Shown here: piece after piece, positions 25,752-34,713 of the stretch
Layout of the letters: each line of letters opens with the position of its first letter
How positions within the stretch are numbered: the stretch's first letter is position 1
From: Nitrososphaerales archaeon
GTDB taxonomy: Archaea; Thermoproteota; Nitrososphaeria; Nitrososphaerales; Gagatemarchaeaceae
Length of the DNA: 64,000 nt
Assembly: GCA_032906765.1 (NCBI GenBank)
Contig: JAJTZB010000001.1
Span: 62,001 to 126,000 of the forward strand
Reading direction: 5' to 3'
The notes under the pieces: model-generated
Databases searched by the model: none
Seen by the model: only the letters and a program-made list of their open reading frames with translations
What the model was told of the DNA's origin: nothing
Position numbers and translations under genes: made by a program

Positions 25752-26876
25752 TCATCCTCCGTAGAGCAAGCAGGCTACCTTGTGGCCCGGCCTGACCTCA
25801 ATCAGAGGAGGTTTGACCTTCGGGCAACGCTCAAAGGCCTTGGGGCACCTCGGGTGGAACCTGCAACCGGGAGGCGGGTAGATTAGGTCCGGCACCGAAC
25901 CTCCGATTGTTTCGAGCTTGATATTCTCCATGTCGGGCCTCGGTATTGCCGCCAACAATCCCACAGTGTAGGGGTGGAGAGGGGACGCGAACAGCTCCTC
26001 AACGCCCGCCACCTCCACGATGTTGCCAGCGTACATCACAGCGACCCTGTCGCAAACCTCGGCCACCACCGCCAGGTCGTGCGTTATCAGTATGATCGCA
26101 GCATCTATCTTGTCTCGCAGGTCCCTCAGAAGCTCCAGAATCTGGGCCTGGACGGTCACGTCCAGGGCCGTCGTTATCTCATCCGCGAGCAGCACCTTCG
26201 GTCTCCTCACCAGGGCCATCGCAATCATTGCCCTCTGGCGCATGCCACCAGAAAGCTCGAATGGATACATCTTGAAGACTCTCTCAGGCTCCGGAAGCCT
26301 GACGAGGTGGAGGTATTCGAGGACCATCTTCTTGGCGAGCCTCCTCCTCTCCCCCCTAGAGAGGGTTGCGCCCGGACTGCCGAGACTCTGCCTCTCGCGG
26401 CGGGCGTGCACATTTCCCGGTTGCTTGACGAGCAGCTGGTCGATCTCCTTCAGCTTGAGGCTGAGCAGAGAGTCTAGGTGAGCCCTCTTGTCGGCTGTTA
26501 GAACCTCGGTAAGTTGAGAGCCCACAGACAGCACGGGGTTGAGGTACGTCATCGGGTCTTGGAAGACGAAGGCGATGTCTTTGAGACGGGACAGCCGCAG
26601 CTCGTTCTTCCTGAGCGACAGGAGGTTCCTCCCGCCCAGTGTCACCTCTCCGCCAATCACCTTGGCGTTCTCGGGCAAGAGGCCAGCTATCGAAAGTGCG
26701 GTCACTGACTTGCCACAGCCGCTCTCGCCCACCAATCCGAGTATCTCACCGCTCCTCACCTCCAGGTCAACACCGTCGAGTGCCTTGACCTCACCGGCGT
26801 AGGTGTGGAAGACCACCCGGAGGTCCTTTACCACGAGGGTCAGCCGTCCCGCTGAGCCCTCCTGCTTGGTCGCCAA
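25752..26876 (-). CDS. Peptide ABC transporter ATP-binding protein, DppD/OppD type with insertion (system 1)
   Basis: A 374-residue ATPase. Walker A GESGCGKSV, Q-loop VFQDPMTYLNP, signature LSGGMRQRAMIAMAL, Walker B VLLADEITTALD. About 45 extra residues lie between the Q-loop and the signature (about 127-170, SLLSLKLKEIDQLL, then NVHARRERQSLG), in the helical subdomain that touches the permease. The same gene of system 2 lacks it. The Cys-rich tail CRFHPRCP is present. TTG 26876, 14 nt after the dppC stop, is chosen; the open frame further upstream is antisense-like and has no similarity. Confidence 0.93.
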   Translation of the reverse strand: MATKQEGSAGRLTLVVKDLRVVFHTYAGEVKALDGVDLEVRSGEILGLVGESGCGKSVTALSIAGLLPENAKVIGGEVTLGGRNLLSLRKNELRLSRLKDIAFVFQDPMTYLNPVLSVGSQLTEVLTADKRAHLDSLLSLKLKEIDQLLVKQPGNVHARRERQSLGSPGATLSRGERRRLAKKMVLEYLHLVRLPEPERVFKMYPFELSGGMRQRAMIAMALVRRPKVLLADEITTALDVTVQAQILELLRDLRDKIDAAIILITHDLAVVAEVCDRVAVMYAGNIVEVAGVEELFASPLHPYTVGLLAAIPRPDMENIKLETIGGSVPDLIYPPPGCRFHPRCPKAFERCPKVKPPLIEVRPGHKVACLLYGG

Positions 26877-26890
26877 GTATCTGTCTCCGG

Positions 26891-27829
26891 CTACCTTCTC
26901 AGTCGGGGGTCCAGTACGTCCCGTATCCCGTCCCCGAGGAGGTTGAATCCCAACGCAATCAGGAGTATCGCGAGGCCAGGAAAAAGGACGATCCAGGGTG
27001 AGGTGAAGACGCTTGCCTTTGTGATGCCGTCGTTGACGAGGTTGCCCAACTCTGGCAGCAAAGGCGAGGGCGAGAAGCCCAAGAACATGAGAGCAGCGAA
27101 TGTCAGTATCACGCCTCCCACGTCCAGCGTCGCCTGGACCAAGACAGGGTAGATTGAATTGGGCAAGAGGTGCCTGAACACGATCCTCAGTCCTCCTGCC
27201 CCCATCGCCCTGAGAGCCTCCACGTATGGCTTCTCCTTCTCGCTTAGCACCTGAGACCTGGAAAGCCTGACGTACGTCGGCCACCAGATGACTAAGACTG
27301 CGAGCTCGAGGGCCCAAAGCTGGCGCGCCACGACGGTGGCCAGGATTATTGCAAGGGGTAGCACCGGGAATGCCAGGAACACGTCTGTGACCCTGAGGAC
27401 AGCCTCGTCCGCAAGGCCTCCGGCGTACGCGGCTACTGCTCCGAGTGTGACGCCAACCGCGAAGGCGGCGCTGACTATCTCAAAGGCCACCTCGATGTCG
27501 GTAGGAATTGAGAGGAGGATCATCTGCCAGAGGTCTCTGCCGTAAGCGTCAGTCCCCAGCGGGTGCGGAGCGGAGGCGGGGCACGTGTAGATGTTCGCTA
27601 TGTGCCAATCTATCAGAGGATTGTTCCAGCAGTTCCTCAGGGCGAAGTCTATGGACTTCCAGGCGCCGGGGTCGACTAGCAGCGGGGAGAGGAGGGCCAG
27701 GATTACAGAAATCGCGGCAAGCGCAGAACCGATCAGCACCAGCGGATTCCTGAATAGCACGTGAACGGCGTACCTGCTTTCGGAGGTTGGCTTGCCCTCA
27801 TTCGCACCTGGTATCTTCCATCGCCTCAG
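26891..27829 (-). CDS. Peptide ABC transporter permease, DppC/OppC type (system 1)
   Basis: A permease of about 312 residues with roughly six membrane segments. The N-terminal first helix PLVLIGSALAAISVILALL is followed by a large outer loop with Cys residues, then the EAA loop VEALRAMGAGGLRIVFRHLLP that docks to the ATPases. The frame has no ATG, GTG or TTG near the expected N-terminus. CTG at 27829 overlaps the dppB stop (CTGA), so translational coupling from a CTG start is the best reading. This is unusual and uncertain. Confidence 0.88.
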   Translation of the reverse strand: MRRWKIPGANEGKPTSESRYAVHVLFRNPLVLIGSALAAISVILALLSPLLVDPGAWKSIDFALRNCWNNPLIDWHIANIYTCPASAPHPLGTDAYGRDLWQMILLSIPTDIEVAFEIVSAAFAVGVTLGAVAAYAGGLADEAVLRVTDVFLAFPVLPLAIILATVVARQLWALELAVLVIWWPTYVRLSRSQVLSEKEKPYVEALRAMGAGGLRIVFRHLLPNSIYPVLVQATLDVGGVILTFAALMFLGFSPSPLLPELGNLVNDGITKASVFTSPWIVLFPGLAILLIALGFNLLGDGIRDVLDPRLRR

Positions 27830-28959
27830 TATCGGATCCTTGGATCCAGCTTCGCGTAGATCAGGTCGACCGAGAGGTTTGCCAGAACGATAATCCCTAC
27901 CGTCGCGAGGGTATAGAGCTCGAGGAAGCCCGTGTCGAAAGAGAGCGACGCCTGGACGGCCGCGGCACCTATTCCGGGCCAAGAGAACACGATCTCGATC
28001 AGAACGACTCCTCCGAACAGGGTCGCCACTATCAGGCCCGCAATCGTTACCGCTGGAAGGAGAGCGTTCCTGAGCGCGTGCCTGTAGATTACTACCCTGT
28101 CACTGAGGCCCTTGGACCTAGCGAGGAGGATGTAGTCTTGTCGCAGCACCTCCAGCATGCTGGAGCGGAGCACCCTTGTGAGGGCGGCGATGGTCCCTGT
28201 GGCCAGCGTGAATGCAGGAAGGAAGACGGCCACCAGCGCGTCCCAGAAGTAAGCCGGATTCCCAGAAAGGATAGCGTCGAAGAGAGGCGCGCCAGTGTAG
28301 GCCGTGACCTGCCCCGGGTTGGCGAAGCAGATAGCGCAGGTGGTGCCGACCTGTCCCTCAACAGGCAGGAGGCCTACAGCGAAACCTCCGTGGGGGACTG
28401 TCAGGTAGAGCCCGAAGAAAAGCTGATAGACGTAGCCCAATACGAAGAGTGGCACGGAGTAGCCGAGGAGCGCGAACAGCCTCGATGTGTGGTCGGGAAT
28501 GCTGTTGTTGTGGGTGGCGGAGATGACACCGAGGGGAAGGGCTATCAAGATCGTTAGAATCGAGCCGACCAAGGCAAGTTCGGCTGTATAGGGGAACCTC
28601 CCCGCGAAGACCTCCCAGGTCGTCTCGCCCGTCCCCGATATTCCAGGAAGGAAACTGTAGCCCCAGTTGCCGCTCAACGCGTTGGAGAGCCAGCCGAAGT
28701 ACTGCTGCCACAGAGGCACAACGCATCCTGCAACGTGCTGGGAGAGTGCCGAGTAGGAGGGGCAGGATGACGTCGCCACGCCCAGAGTCTGTGCCAACTG
28801 CAGCTTCTCCGGGTCGTTCATCTTCGGAGTTATGTAGGCAGCGAGGACGGATTCCGGAGGTAGGGGCCCCCTGAGGAGCCAAAAGACAATCACGCTGCAC
28901 GCGAGCAGGACGAATACGGCAAAGATCAGGCGCCGGAGGACATATTGATAGAGCCTCAA
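27826..28959 (-). CDS. Peptide ABC transporter permease, DppB/OppB type (system 1)
   Basis: A 377-residue permease. The N-terminal LRRLIFAVFVLLACSVIVFWLL is the first membrane helix; a large external loop with four cysteines follows. The EAA loop is DYILLARSKGLSDRVVIYRHALRNA split by the usual Gly, then four more membrane segments and the end IYAKLDPRIRY. It is first of four transport genes with a TATA-like CTTATAATG at 28986-28994, about 31 nt upstream, separate from the binding-protein promoter. Confidence 0.95.
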   Translation of the reverse strand: MRLYQYVLRRLIFAVFVLLACSVIVFWLLRGPLPPESVLAAYITPKMNDPEKLQLAQTLGVATSSCPSYSALSQHVAGCVVPLWQQYFGWLSNALSGNWGYSFLPGISGTGETTWEVFAGRFPYTAELALVGSILTILIALPLGVISATHNNSIPDHTSRLFALLGYSVPLFVLGYVYQLFFGLYLTVPHGGFAVGLLPVEGQVGTTCAICFANPGQVTAYTGAPLFDAILSGNPAYFWDALVAVFLPAFTLATGTIAALTRVLRSSMLEVLRQDYILLARSKGLSDRVVIYRHALRNALLPAVTIAGLIVATLFGGVVLIEIVFSWPGIGAAAVQASLSFDTGFLELYTLATVGIIVLANLSVDLIYAKLDPRIRY

Positions 28960-28985
28960 CGAACCTCGGCGAATGACCGCGCTCG

Positions 28986-28994
28986 CATTATAAG
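28986..28994 (-). promoter_or_regulatory. Internal promoter for dppBCDF-like genes (system 1)
   Basis: CTTATAATG on the minus strand lies between the binding-protein gene and the permease, about 31 nt before the permease start. It would let transport genes be made apart from the binding protein. Confidence 0.45.
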
Positions 28995-29002
28995 CTTTGA
29001 CG

Positions 29003-29010
29003 GAAAAAAG
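29003..29010 (-). terminator. T-rich terminator after binding-protein gene (system 1)
   Basis: On the minus strand CTTTTTTCCG follows the binding-protein stop by about 16 nt. Archaeal transcription ends at such T-runs, so some transcripts may stop here before the permease genes. Confidence 0.4.
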
Positions 29011-29025
29011 GTTGGGCGCCCTCTA

Positions 29026-31200
29026 CTATTTGATGTAGAGGGTCGCGAAGTACTCAGGGCCGGTCCCGCCGGCCGCCGATGTTGATAGAGCAGCGTTGTA
29101 GTAGAAGCCGCCTATATTCGAGGTCATGGCCATGAAGTTCAGTGGATACTGAGTCCATAGGTACATCACCTGGTCGTTGGCCACGACGTTCATTTCGTGC
29201 GTGGCTTGGTTCAAGGCTGCTATGTTGTTGTGCGAACTCGCGTTCAGGACCTGTGACCACAGCGTCGCCATAGAGCCGAGGTTCCATCCGTCTGGGCCTG
29301 TGTACGTATTCGCTGGGGCGTACATCGGGCCGAGGAAGTCGACCGACCAAGGATAGTCAGCGAACCATCCGAGTGCGTACATGTACAGGTGTGTTGGTGA
29401 GGCGAACGCCTCGTTCAGGAGCTGTCCTGTTGGCAGCGGCACCACCGCCACCTGGAGGCCCATGTTGTATGTCGCACTGATGTTGTTGATGTTGCCGGCT
29501 ATGGTGTCCATGATTCCCTCGTCGACTGTGTCGCCTACGCCCCAGTACAGGTTAACTGTCTGAGGGGTCGGATGTCCGCAGGTGCCGCTGGACCCCAGTG
29601 TGGCGCATCCGAAGGTGTTGTTGAACAGCCCGGGTCTGGCGGCCGTTCCATTGACGAAATGGAAGCTTGTGAGCGGGTGCTTCATCGCGTCCAGGAGCAT
29701 GTTCTGAGCCTGGACCAGGTTGTAGCTGTACGCTGGCTTGTCGTTGGGGAAGAAGGACCCGGCTGGCGGTAGGCCAGGCGCGACGACGTTAATCGCTGGT
29801 TGGCCGAGCTTGTTGTTCAGCGTGAGCATGATGTTGGTGATGTTCACAGCGTCGGCGAAGGCAAGCCTGATCCGCTTGTCAGCGAACGGTTGGAAGGAGT
29901 AATACTGGCCTGTTATTGCGTTCGTAACGTTGGTGTCGAACGGGTCGAAGAGCACAGAGAGACCGGAGTATGTCCCGTACAGCGTCACGCCTGGAACTGT
30001 TGACTGAAGAGTGTTCTGGGTCAACCACGCATTCCTGTTCGCGAGGTCATAGAGGTGGGTCGCGTCCGGGTCGATGACCATCGCCTGGCCGGACTTCGCG
30101 GCGTTCTGTAGGTCGAGTTCCCTAGTGGTGATGTCAGCCACGTAGTTCACCTTGACCGTCTGGATGCTCGGATGTATGTTCCCTGACGGGCCGCCCCAGT
30201 AGTGGGGATTGGCCGTGAGGACGAAGTCGTTCGTGTTCTTGTTGTAGCTGGTCATGACGTAGGGACCTGTTCCTGCCATCGCGCCTGAATACGAGCCGTC
30301 CAGGTAGGTTGCGGCGCAACCACCTGGGGTGGCTCCGCTGTTGCAGGTCGCGCTCAGGTCGTACAGATACTGGGTCACCTTCGTTGTGAAGTTGCCGCTG
30401 AGGGTAGGGTAGGGGAGGGTGTAGCCGTTGCTGCTCCGACTCCAGAGCTGAAGGTCCTGGTGCATCACGTAGGTCGGAGCCAGAATCGAGGCCCACTCGC
30501 CAGCCATGAGGAACGGGAACGCGGCGTTCGGGCTCATCACGTTGACCGTGAATGTGTTCGGGCCTGTGACACGGATGAAGTTCTCACCCAGGACCGCGTC
30601 GACGTAGGACTTGCCGTACGTCTGAGCGGCTCCGCTCTGTTGGGTGCTCAAACTCTTGTCAAGGAGTTGCTGGAGTATCCAGCTCGCCTGGGTGCCGTGC
30701 GCCGTGGGCGTACTGGCGTCGAAGACGAGGAGCCTGTTCAGAGAGAAGTAGACAGCTGACGCGTTGAGGGTCTCGGCGTCTTGGAATCGGATGCCCTGCC
30801 TCAGTGTGAATTGGTAGGACTTGGCGTCGGGAGATGCGGTGTAGCTCTGTGCCAGCCAAGGCACGACGGAGCCGGAGGTGGTTCCGTTGAACCAGAGCAG
30901 CTGCTCATAGACCTGCTGGAAGATGGTGTAGTCGTACGAGAAGTACGACACCCCAGTGTCCAGGTACTGCGGTGTCGCAGGCGTCTCGTAAGTCAGGACG
31001 CTCGGCACCGAGGTGGTCGTTGTGGGCGGAGCTGTTGTGCTCGTCGTCGGTGGGGTTGTCGTCGTTGTGGGTGGAGTGGTGGTAGTGGTCGACGGCGCAC
31101 TTGACGTGTACAGGAAGATTGTCGCACCGGCCGCTACGACTAGAATTACAATTACTACGACTGCTAGGGTTGTGGATATAGCGCTTTTTCCGTTGCGCAT
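29026..31200 (-). CDS. Extracellular peptide-binding protein, SBP family 5, N-terminally anchored (system 1)
   Basis: A 724-residue solute-binding protein of the DppA/OppA class. Residues 8-30 are a single membrane anchor (TTLAVVVIVILVVAAGATIFL); the next 35 residues are a Thr/Pro-rich linker, likely glycosylated, spanning the cell envelope. The binding domain follows, with family motifs YQFTLRQGIRFQDAETLNAS and later GTGPYVMTSYNKNTNDFVLT. It captures peptides outside the cell for the permease genes downstream. The ATG is leaderless: CTTAAATAC at 31225-31233 is centred 29 nt upstream. Confidence 0.95.
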   Translation of the reverse strand: MRNGKSAISTTLAVVVIVILVVAAGATIFLYTSSAPSTTTTTPPTTTTTPPTTSTTAPPTTTTSVPSVLTYETPATPQYLDTGVSYFSYDYTIFQQVYEQLLWFNGTTSGSVVPWLAQSYTASPDAKSYQFTLRQGIRFQDAETLNASAVYFSLNRLLVFDASTPTAHGTQASWILQQLLDKSLSTQQSGAAQTYGKSYVDAVLGENFIRVTGPNTFTVNVMSPNAAFPFLMAGEWASILAPTYVMHQDLQLWSRSSNGYTLPYPTLSGNFTTKVTQYLYDLSATCNSGATPGGCAATYLDGSYSGAMAGTGPYVMTSYNKNTNDFVLTANPHYWGGPSGNIHPSIQTVKVNYVADITTRELDLQNAAKSGQAMVIDPDATHLYDLANRNAWLTQNTLQSTVPGVTLYGTYSGLSVLFDPFDTNVTNAITGQYYSFQPFADKRIRLAFADAVNITNIMLTLNNKLGQPAINVVAPGLPPAGSFFPNDKPAYSYNLVQAQNMLLDAMKHPLTSFHFVNGTAARPGLFNNTFGCATLGSSGTCGHPTPQTVNLYWGVGDTVDEGIMDTIAGNINNISATYNMGLQVAVVPLPTGQLLNEAFASPTHLYMYALGWFADYPWSVDFLGPMYAPANTYTGPDGWNLGSMATLWSQVLNASSHNNIAALNQATHEMNVVANDQVMYLWTQYPLNFMAMTSNIGGFYYNAALSTSAAGGTGPEYFATLYIK

Positions 31201-31487
31201 TAAGCGCGGCAGAAACGTTTCATTGTATTTAAGGGTTGAAGACTGAAAAGCGGTTTTGCTCCGTCTTCGGCTGTTCCTTTCGGTATTCTCGGTAGCAGTT
31301 GTCCCCGCCTCAATATTTCCCTGAAGGATGTGTAGAACCTCCGATATTCAGCATAGAGAGAAGGTCCGCCATTAAAATGTGATTAGGATTGCTCACGGCG
31401 ACACTCGCCAACCAAAGCTGAAGAAGGGGGCGACCGATTGAAGACGGAACATTACTTGAATTGGCCATTTCGCATCTCGTGGTGGTG
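31201..31487. other. Intergenic stretch upstream of binding protein 1
   Basis: Beyond the binding-protein promoter nothing convincing was seen. Reading frames here are short and mutually overlapping. Confidence 0.35.
31225..31233 (-). promoter_or_regulatory. TATA box of peptide-binding protein gene (system 1)
   Basis: CTTAAATAC on the minus strand, centred 29 nt before ATG 31200; one of the strongest matches to the archaeal consensus here. Confidence 0.65.
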
Positions 31488-31730
31488 CTACTCCACCAGT
31501 CTCACGTACTGTGTCAGCTGCGTTGTCGACCCTACCTCGGTCGCTTCGACAAAGGAACTGTAGACTGTGAACTTGTGGGCGTTCAGATAGGCCGAGCGGA
31601 CGTCGGTCCACTGGGCGAGAGAGGGTACGTGATATAAGGCGAGCAGGTAGGGACTTCCAATCCAGGGAGAGGTGAATGAACGGAATCCGCAGGGTCTCCA
31701 ATCCCGCCGAGTATGACAGGAGACAGTCAA
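31488..31730 (-). pseudogene. Possible gene remnant, 80 codons
   Basis: The frame from TTG 31730 reads PWIGSPYLLALYHVPSLAQW, then YLNAHKFTVYSSFVEATEVG and ends in VRLVE. The second half has coding-like codon use. The first part seems better continued in the neighbouring minus frame (LLSYSAGLETLRIPFIHLSL, 31650-31743), as if one base had been gained or lost near 31650. It lies 31 bp downstream of the secreted protein gene. No family is recognised. It could also be a real small gene. Confidence 0.3.
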
Positions 31731-31761
31731 GACTGCCCTTCAACTTTCCTTCCCTCTCCAG

Positions 31762-32769
31762 TCAAGGAACCGGAAAGGCGACGCTGTAGGAGGTTACCGA
31801 TACGTGCGATTCCGAACCCAAAGCCGTGCCGTTTACGAAGTACTGGAAGGGCCTACCGTTGAACATCGTGTCATGCCCGGAAGGCGAATCGTAGACGGCC
31901 ACGTCTGTCAATGCCATACCCAGTGAGGGCGAGGGGGAGAAGACTCCTTGCTCGAGAACGCTGGCGGTCTCGATTCCTAGGGCTATTCCTCTCGAGCTCA
32001 GGCACGGACCACCGAATGTTGAGCCTGTCAAGTCGTTCCCTGTGAGCTCATGCATGAAGTTAGGGAGGGAGAAATCGAAGTCGTACCAACCCGAGCTGTT
32101 CGGGAGGGCGTCAAGATGAAAGACAACGACATACCCGTTGGTGAAAGACCCGTTCGACTTCTGCCAAATCGACCCCAGGACCAGGATCACCGAAGAGAAT
32201 TCCTGATTGGTGGAGTTTAGGCTGTCTATCGCGAAATGGATCCTCGTGCTCGAGTTGACCGTGGTCGGGCCGAGCAACTGCAGGAGCGATATCCTTCCGC
32301 CCTCCCCTGGGGACATTCCTGCGACGAAGGCGTTCCTCGAATCAACTGTGGAAACACCGTAGATTGCCCTCGAGCGATTACCGAGCATTATGTCGTTCTC
32401 GGCGTGGAGCATCCCCCATTTGTGGTTGATGGGACTGGGGCTGCCGAGAGGCGAGGGGCAGAAGTAGACAGGGCCCAGACTGAACCCGTTGATGTAAGCG
32501 ATGCCGCTCGGGTCGCTGAAGTCCCCGTTTCCAACGGCGTTCTGAGTAGTGTTGAAGCGATGGGGCGGGTTCCAGAAGGGCTGGAGAAGTCCTGTGTAGG
32601 CCGCGAGTCCCACCATTACAGCCAGCAGGACAGCGACGCTGGCCCATCGCAAGGGAAACAAAGGACGATAATTCCTGGCCGCCTTCTCCAGATTTAAGCG
32701 TAGCCGCTCGGCAGCCGAGGGTGCACCCGGGCTGACTGACCGCAAAGGGAGACCCTTCGGCATCTCCAA
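31762..32769 (-). CDS. Membrane-anchored secreted protein, unknown
   Basis: A 335-residue protein not recognised. Residues 42-64 are one membrane helix (WASVAVLLAVMVGLAAYTGLL); the N-terminal 40 residues are basic and cytoplasmic. The outer 270 residues are rich in Asn, Ser, Gly and aromatic residues with many N-x-S/T sites and read as a beta-sandwich (FEFDFSLP-like strands such as GWYDFDFSLPNF). The pattern resembles carbohydrate-binding or concanavalin-like domains, but no catalytic pair was identified. The start may be TTG 32769, ATG 32763 or TTG 32745; the last best fits a CCTATAGG box at 32773-32780. Confidence 0.7.
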   Translation of the reverse strand: MEMPKGLPLRSVSPGAPSAAERLRLNLEKAARNYRPLFPLRWASVAVLLAVMVGLAAYTGLLQPFWNPPHRFNTTQNAVGNGDFSDPSGIAYINGFSLGPVYFCPSPLGSPSPINHKWGMLHAENDIMLGNRSRAIYGVSTVDSRNAFVAGMSPGEGGRISLLQLLGPTTVNSSTRIHFAIDSLNSTNQEFSSVILVLGSIWQKSNGSFTNGYVVVFHLDALPNSSGWYDFDFSLPNFMHELTGNDLTGSTFGGPCLSSRGIALGIETASVLEQGVFSPSPSLGMALTDVAVYDSPSGHDTMFNGRPFQYFVNGTALGSESHVSVTSYSVAFPVP

Positions 32770-32816
32770 AAGCCTATAGGCCGAGGGCTGGGTCGAATGC
32801 GTGGACGCGCCTGCCT

Positions 32817-33086
32817 TTGAGGAAAGGTAGATTGGAGAAGCTCGTGGCTTTCGCGGCCATGATGATAGCAGCCGGCGTCGGGATCTCGGCGTACGGGTTC
32901 AGTCTTCTGCACAGCCTTGAGTTCGGACCGGTGGGGTACCTGTGCCCGGCCTACGTTTGCACGTTCGACGAGTTGTTCCAAGCGGGCTACGGATGGATCG
33001 TCGTGCTCTCCTACGGCGGCATCGCCTCGTTCGCAGCAGGCGTAGCCATCCTTACGGGTTCGCTTCTCGCAAAGATGCAGGATTAG
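32817..33086 (+). CDS. Small two-helix membrane protein
   Basis: An 89-residue protein not recognised. Two membrane segments (LVAFAAMMIAAGVGISAYGF and VLSYGGIASFAAGVAILTGS) flank an outer loop with two cysteines (LCPAYVC) that could form a disulfide. It is divergent from the preceding secreted protein. The CCTATAGG element between them could serve both. TTG 32817 or GTG 32844 may be the true start. Confidence 0.65.
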   Translation: MRKGRLEKLVAFAAMMIAAGVGISAYGFSLLHSLEFGPVGYLCPAYVCTFDELFQAGYGWIVVLSYGGIASFAAGVAILTGSLLAKMQD

Positions 33087-33102
33087 GGCAGAGCGGTCAG
33101 CG

Positions 33103-33363
33103 TCATGGGATGGCGACCCTCTCCGCTGTCGCACCAGTCGTGATGCCCGGGTCGCAGGTGAGGAAAACGTGCCCATAGGTGGCGTAGGTCAAACCCAGCC
33201 CGGGTGCTTCGCAGCTGAGCGTCCTGTAGACCCCGTACACTCTCTCGTTGTGTGTGGGGGGCGTCGACCTGTAGAAGTTGAACCAGTAGACGACCGGGGC
33301 CAGAAAATAGAAGGAGACCGCGGTCACAATCAGAATGGCAACAGCCAATCTGAACTTCTGCAA
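33103..33363 (-). CDS. Small single-helix exported protein
   Basis: An 86-residue protein not recognised. Residues 4-28 are hydrophobic (LAVAILIVTAVSFYFLAPVV) and the remaining 55 residues face outwards, with two cysteines (LSCEAPG and LTCDPG) that could pair. It converges on the two-helix protein gene, 16 bp away. A GGCTTATGAG element about 32 nt upstream is a weak TATA candidate. Confidence 0.6.
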   Translation of the reverse strand: MQKFRLAVAILIVTAVSFYFLAPVVYWFNFYRSTPPTHNERVYGVYRTLSCEAPGLGLTYATYGHVFLTCDPGITTGATAERVAIP

Positions 33364-33457
33364 ACCGAAACGTTCCCAGTCCGCGAGGCACTCATAAGCC
33401 TACTGCCAATCCTCTGGTCTTCTTGCAGTTTCCCCGTTTCCGCCCTGGCCGACCTGG

Positions 33458-33679
33458 TTATTTCTTTGTGAGGAAATCTGGCGGCCTGTCCGACACGTCG
33501 CCGGTATAGTTGCATTCTATGTACCCCTTTCCCCTTACGTCATCCTCGTCGAGCCTCGTCAGCTCGTGTGTCGCGTTCATGGGGCAACGCAGGCACCGCG
33601 AAATGGAGACCTTGTCCTCCACCCAGGGGCAAAAGACACCATCGGGTTTGAACTTGTGGACGAAAACGTGCCTAGGCAA
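33458..33679 (-). CDS. Small Cys-containing protein, 73 residues
   Basis: Not recognised. The protein is soluble, with cysteines in FCPWVED, RCLRCP and IECNYTG. A CxxC pair plus two more cysteines suggests a single metal site. TTG 33679 is supported by a GCTTTTATCC box (33703-33712) centred 28 nt upstream; the longer frame to 33934 runs antisense to the next gene's end. It lies downstream of the 33721 gene but with its own promoter inside that gene's 3' end. Confidence 0.6.
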   Translation of the reverse strand: MPRHVFVHKFKPDGVFCPWVEDKVSISRCLRCPMNATHELTRLDEDDVRGKGYIECNYTGDVSDRPPDFLTKK

Positions 33680-33720
33680 GCGCTTTGGCGACGACCGGTG
33701 TCGGATAAAAGCTTGCAGAA

Positions 33721-34650
33721 TCAGAGGCTGTTTATCGGGGTCCTGGCTTGACTCCAAGGAAAACTCCGCGTCTGGACTATGAAATTGCCTATGATGTAAG
33801 AATTCGCGAAGTTTGGCGAGAGGATCTCGGTGGCCGCGGTCTGGTACATCTGTGTGGCGTTCTGCTGTGTGTTGTAGGCGTAGAAGTTTGCAAGGCCGAT
33901 GGTGTCGGTCGCGTCGTAAACTGCTGCCACCCACTCGTGGGTGCCTGCCACCGTCGTACTCGGGAGTACGCTGAAACCCATCATCTTTGCCTCAGTGGTG
34001 GACGCAAGGTAGTACTCGGCATGTCTCTCCTGCGTGGAAAAGAAGTTCGGCAGGTTGCCGTCGTGGTTCTGGAGGACCTTCACTACAGACCTGTACGCGG
34101 AGGGGCCGCCCGTTGCTTGGAAGACCATCCCATCTCGGAAGACGGCGTAGACCCGAATCACAGCCGAAGAGTTCTCACGGTAGACGAAAAACTGGTAACC
34201 GCCGAGGCTCTGGCTCTGCAGGCTCGAGCTCGCGTAGTTGTAAAAGGCATGGTACGCTTCCGGTTTCAGCGCGAACACGTCGACCCCCCCTCCGGGCCTA
34301 GAGCTGACCTCGAAGGAGTACAGGGCCTGGTCGACACTCACGTTGTATCCTGTGTCATATACCCTGATCAGGGTATTGTTCTGGATGGCGTACTGGGCGC
34401 CGGGCGAGGAGACTATTCGACTGAAGTTGTAGAATCTCACGAGGGTAGCGTCAGTAGGGACGTAGGTCATCCAGGCCTGCTCCTTGAACGGGATCTGGCT
34501 TGGCAGGGAAAGGACCTCAGGTCCCCTTGGAATCAAGGCGACGACGATGACCACGGTAAGCAGGGCCGCAGGAATCCCTAGGGCGATCAGGGGCTTGGTT
34601 ATCCTACCGCTGCCCTTTCCTGACTTCGGCCTGGGCCTAAGCTTTACCAA
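33721..34650 (-). CDS. Membrane-anchored secreted protein, unknown
   Basis: A 309-residue protein not recognised. A basic N-terminus (KLRPRPKSGKGSGR) precedes one membrane helix (PLIALGIPAALLTVVIVVAL); the outer 270 residues contain repeated strand patterns such as ATLVRFYNFSRIV and GMVFQATGGPSAYRSVVKVL. TTG 34650 is chosen over TTG 34665 because GGTTATAAGG at 34676-34685 is then 30 nt upstream. That element also faces the presenilin-like gene, so the two are divergent from one promoter region. Confidence 0.7.
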   Translation of the reverse strand: MVKLRPRPKSGKGSGRITKPLIALGIPAALLTVVIVVALIPRGPEVLSLPSQIPFKEQAWMTYVPTDATLVRFYNFSRIVSSPGAQYAIQNNTLIRVYDTGYNVSVDQALYSFEVSSRPGGGVDVFALKPEAYHAFYNYASSSLQSQSLGGYQFFVYRENSSAVIRVYAVFRDGMVFQATGGPSAYRSVVKVLQNHDGNLPNFFSTQERHAEYYLASTTEAKMMGFSVLPSTTVAGTHEWVAAVYDATDTIGLANFYAYNTQQNATQMYQTAATEILSPNFANSYIIGNFIVQTRSFPWSQARTPINSL

Positions 34651-34675
34651 GAATTCTGTCCGCAATCCGAACCGA

Positions 34676-34685
34676 GGTTATAAGG
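34676..34685. promoter_or_regulatory. Shared TATA element for secreted protein and presenilin-like gene
   Basis: GGTTATAAGG is about 30 nt before TTG 34650 (minus) and 34 nt before GTG 34714 (plus). Confidence 0.45.
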
Positions 34686-34713
34686 GAATCGCAAGAAGTT
34701 TCGGAATCGTTAA

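Noticed and set aside
26877-27317. N-terminal extension of the DppD-type gene upstream of 26876
   Set aside because: It overlaps the permease in another frame and shows no similarity; TTG 26876 gives the normal start.
31010-31095. GTT/GGT-rich stretch as a DNA repeat
   Set aside because: It is the coding sequence of the Thr/Pro linker of the binding protein, not an independent repeat.
33458-33934. A 158-residue gene
   Set aside because: Its first half is antisense to the end of the 33721 gene; the promoter and conserved-looking part support only the 73-residue version.
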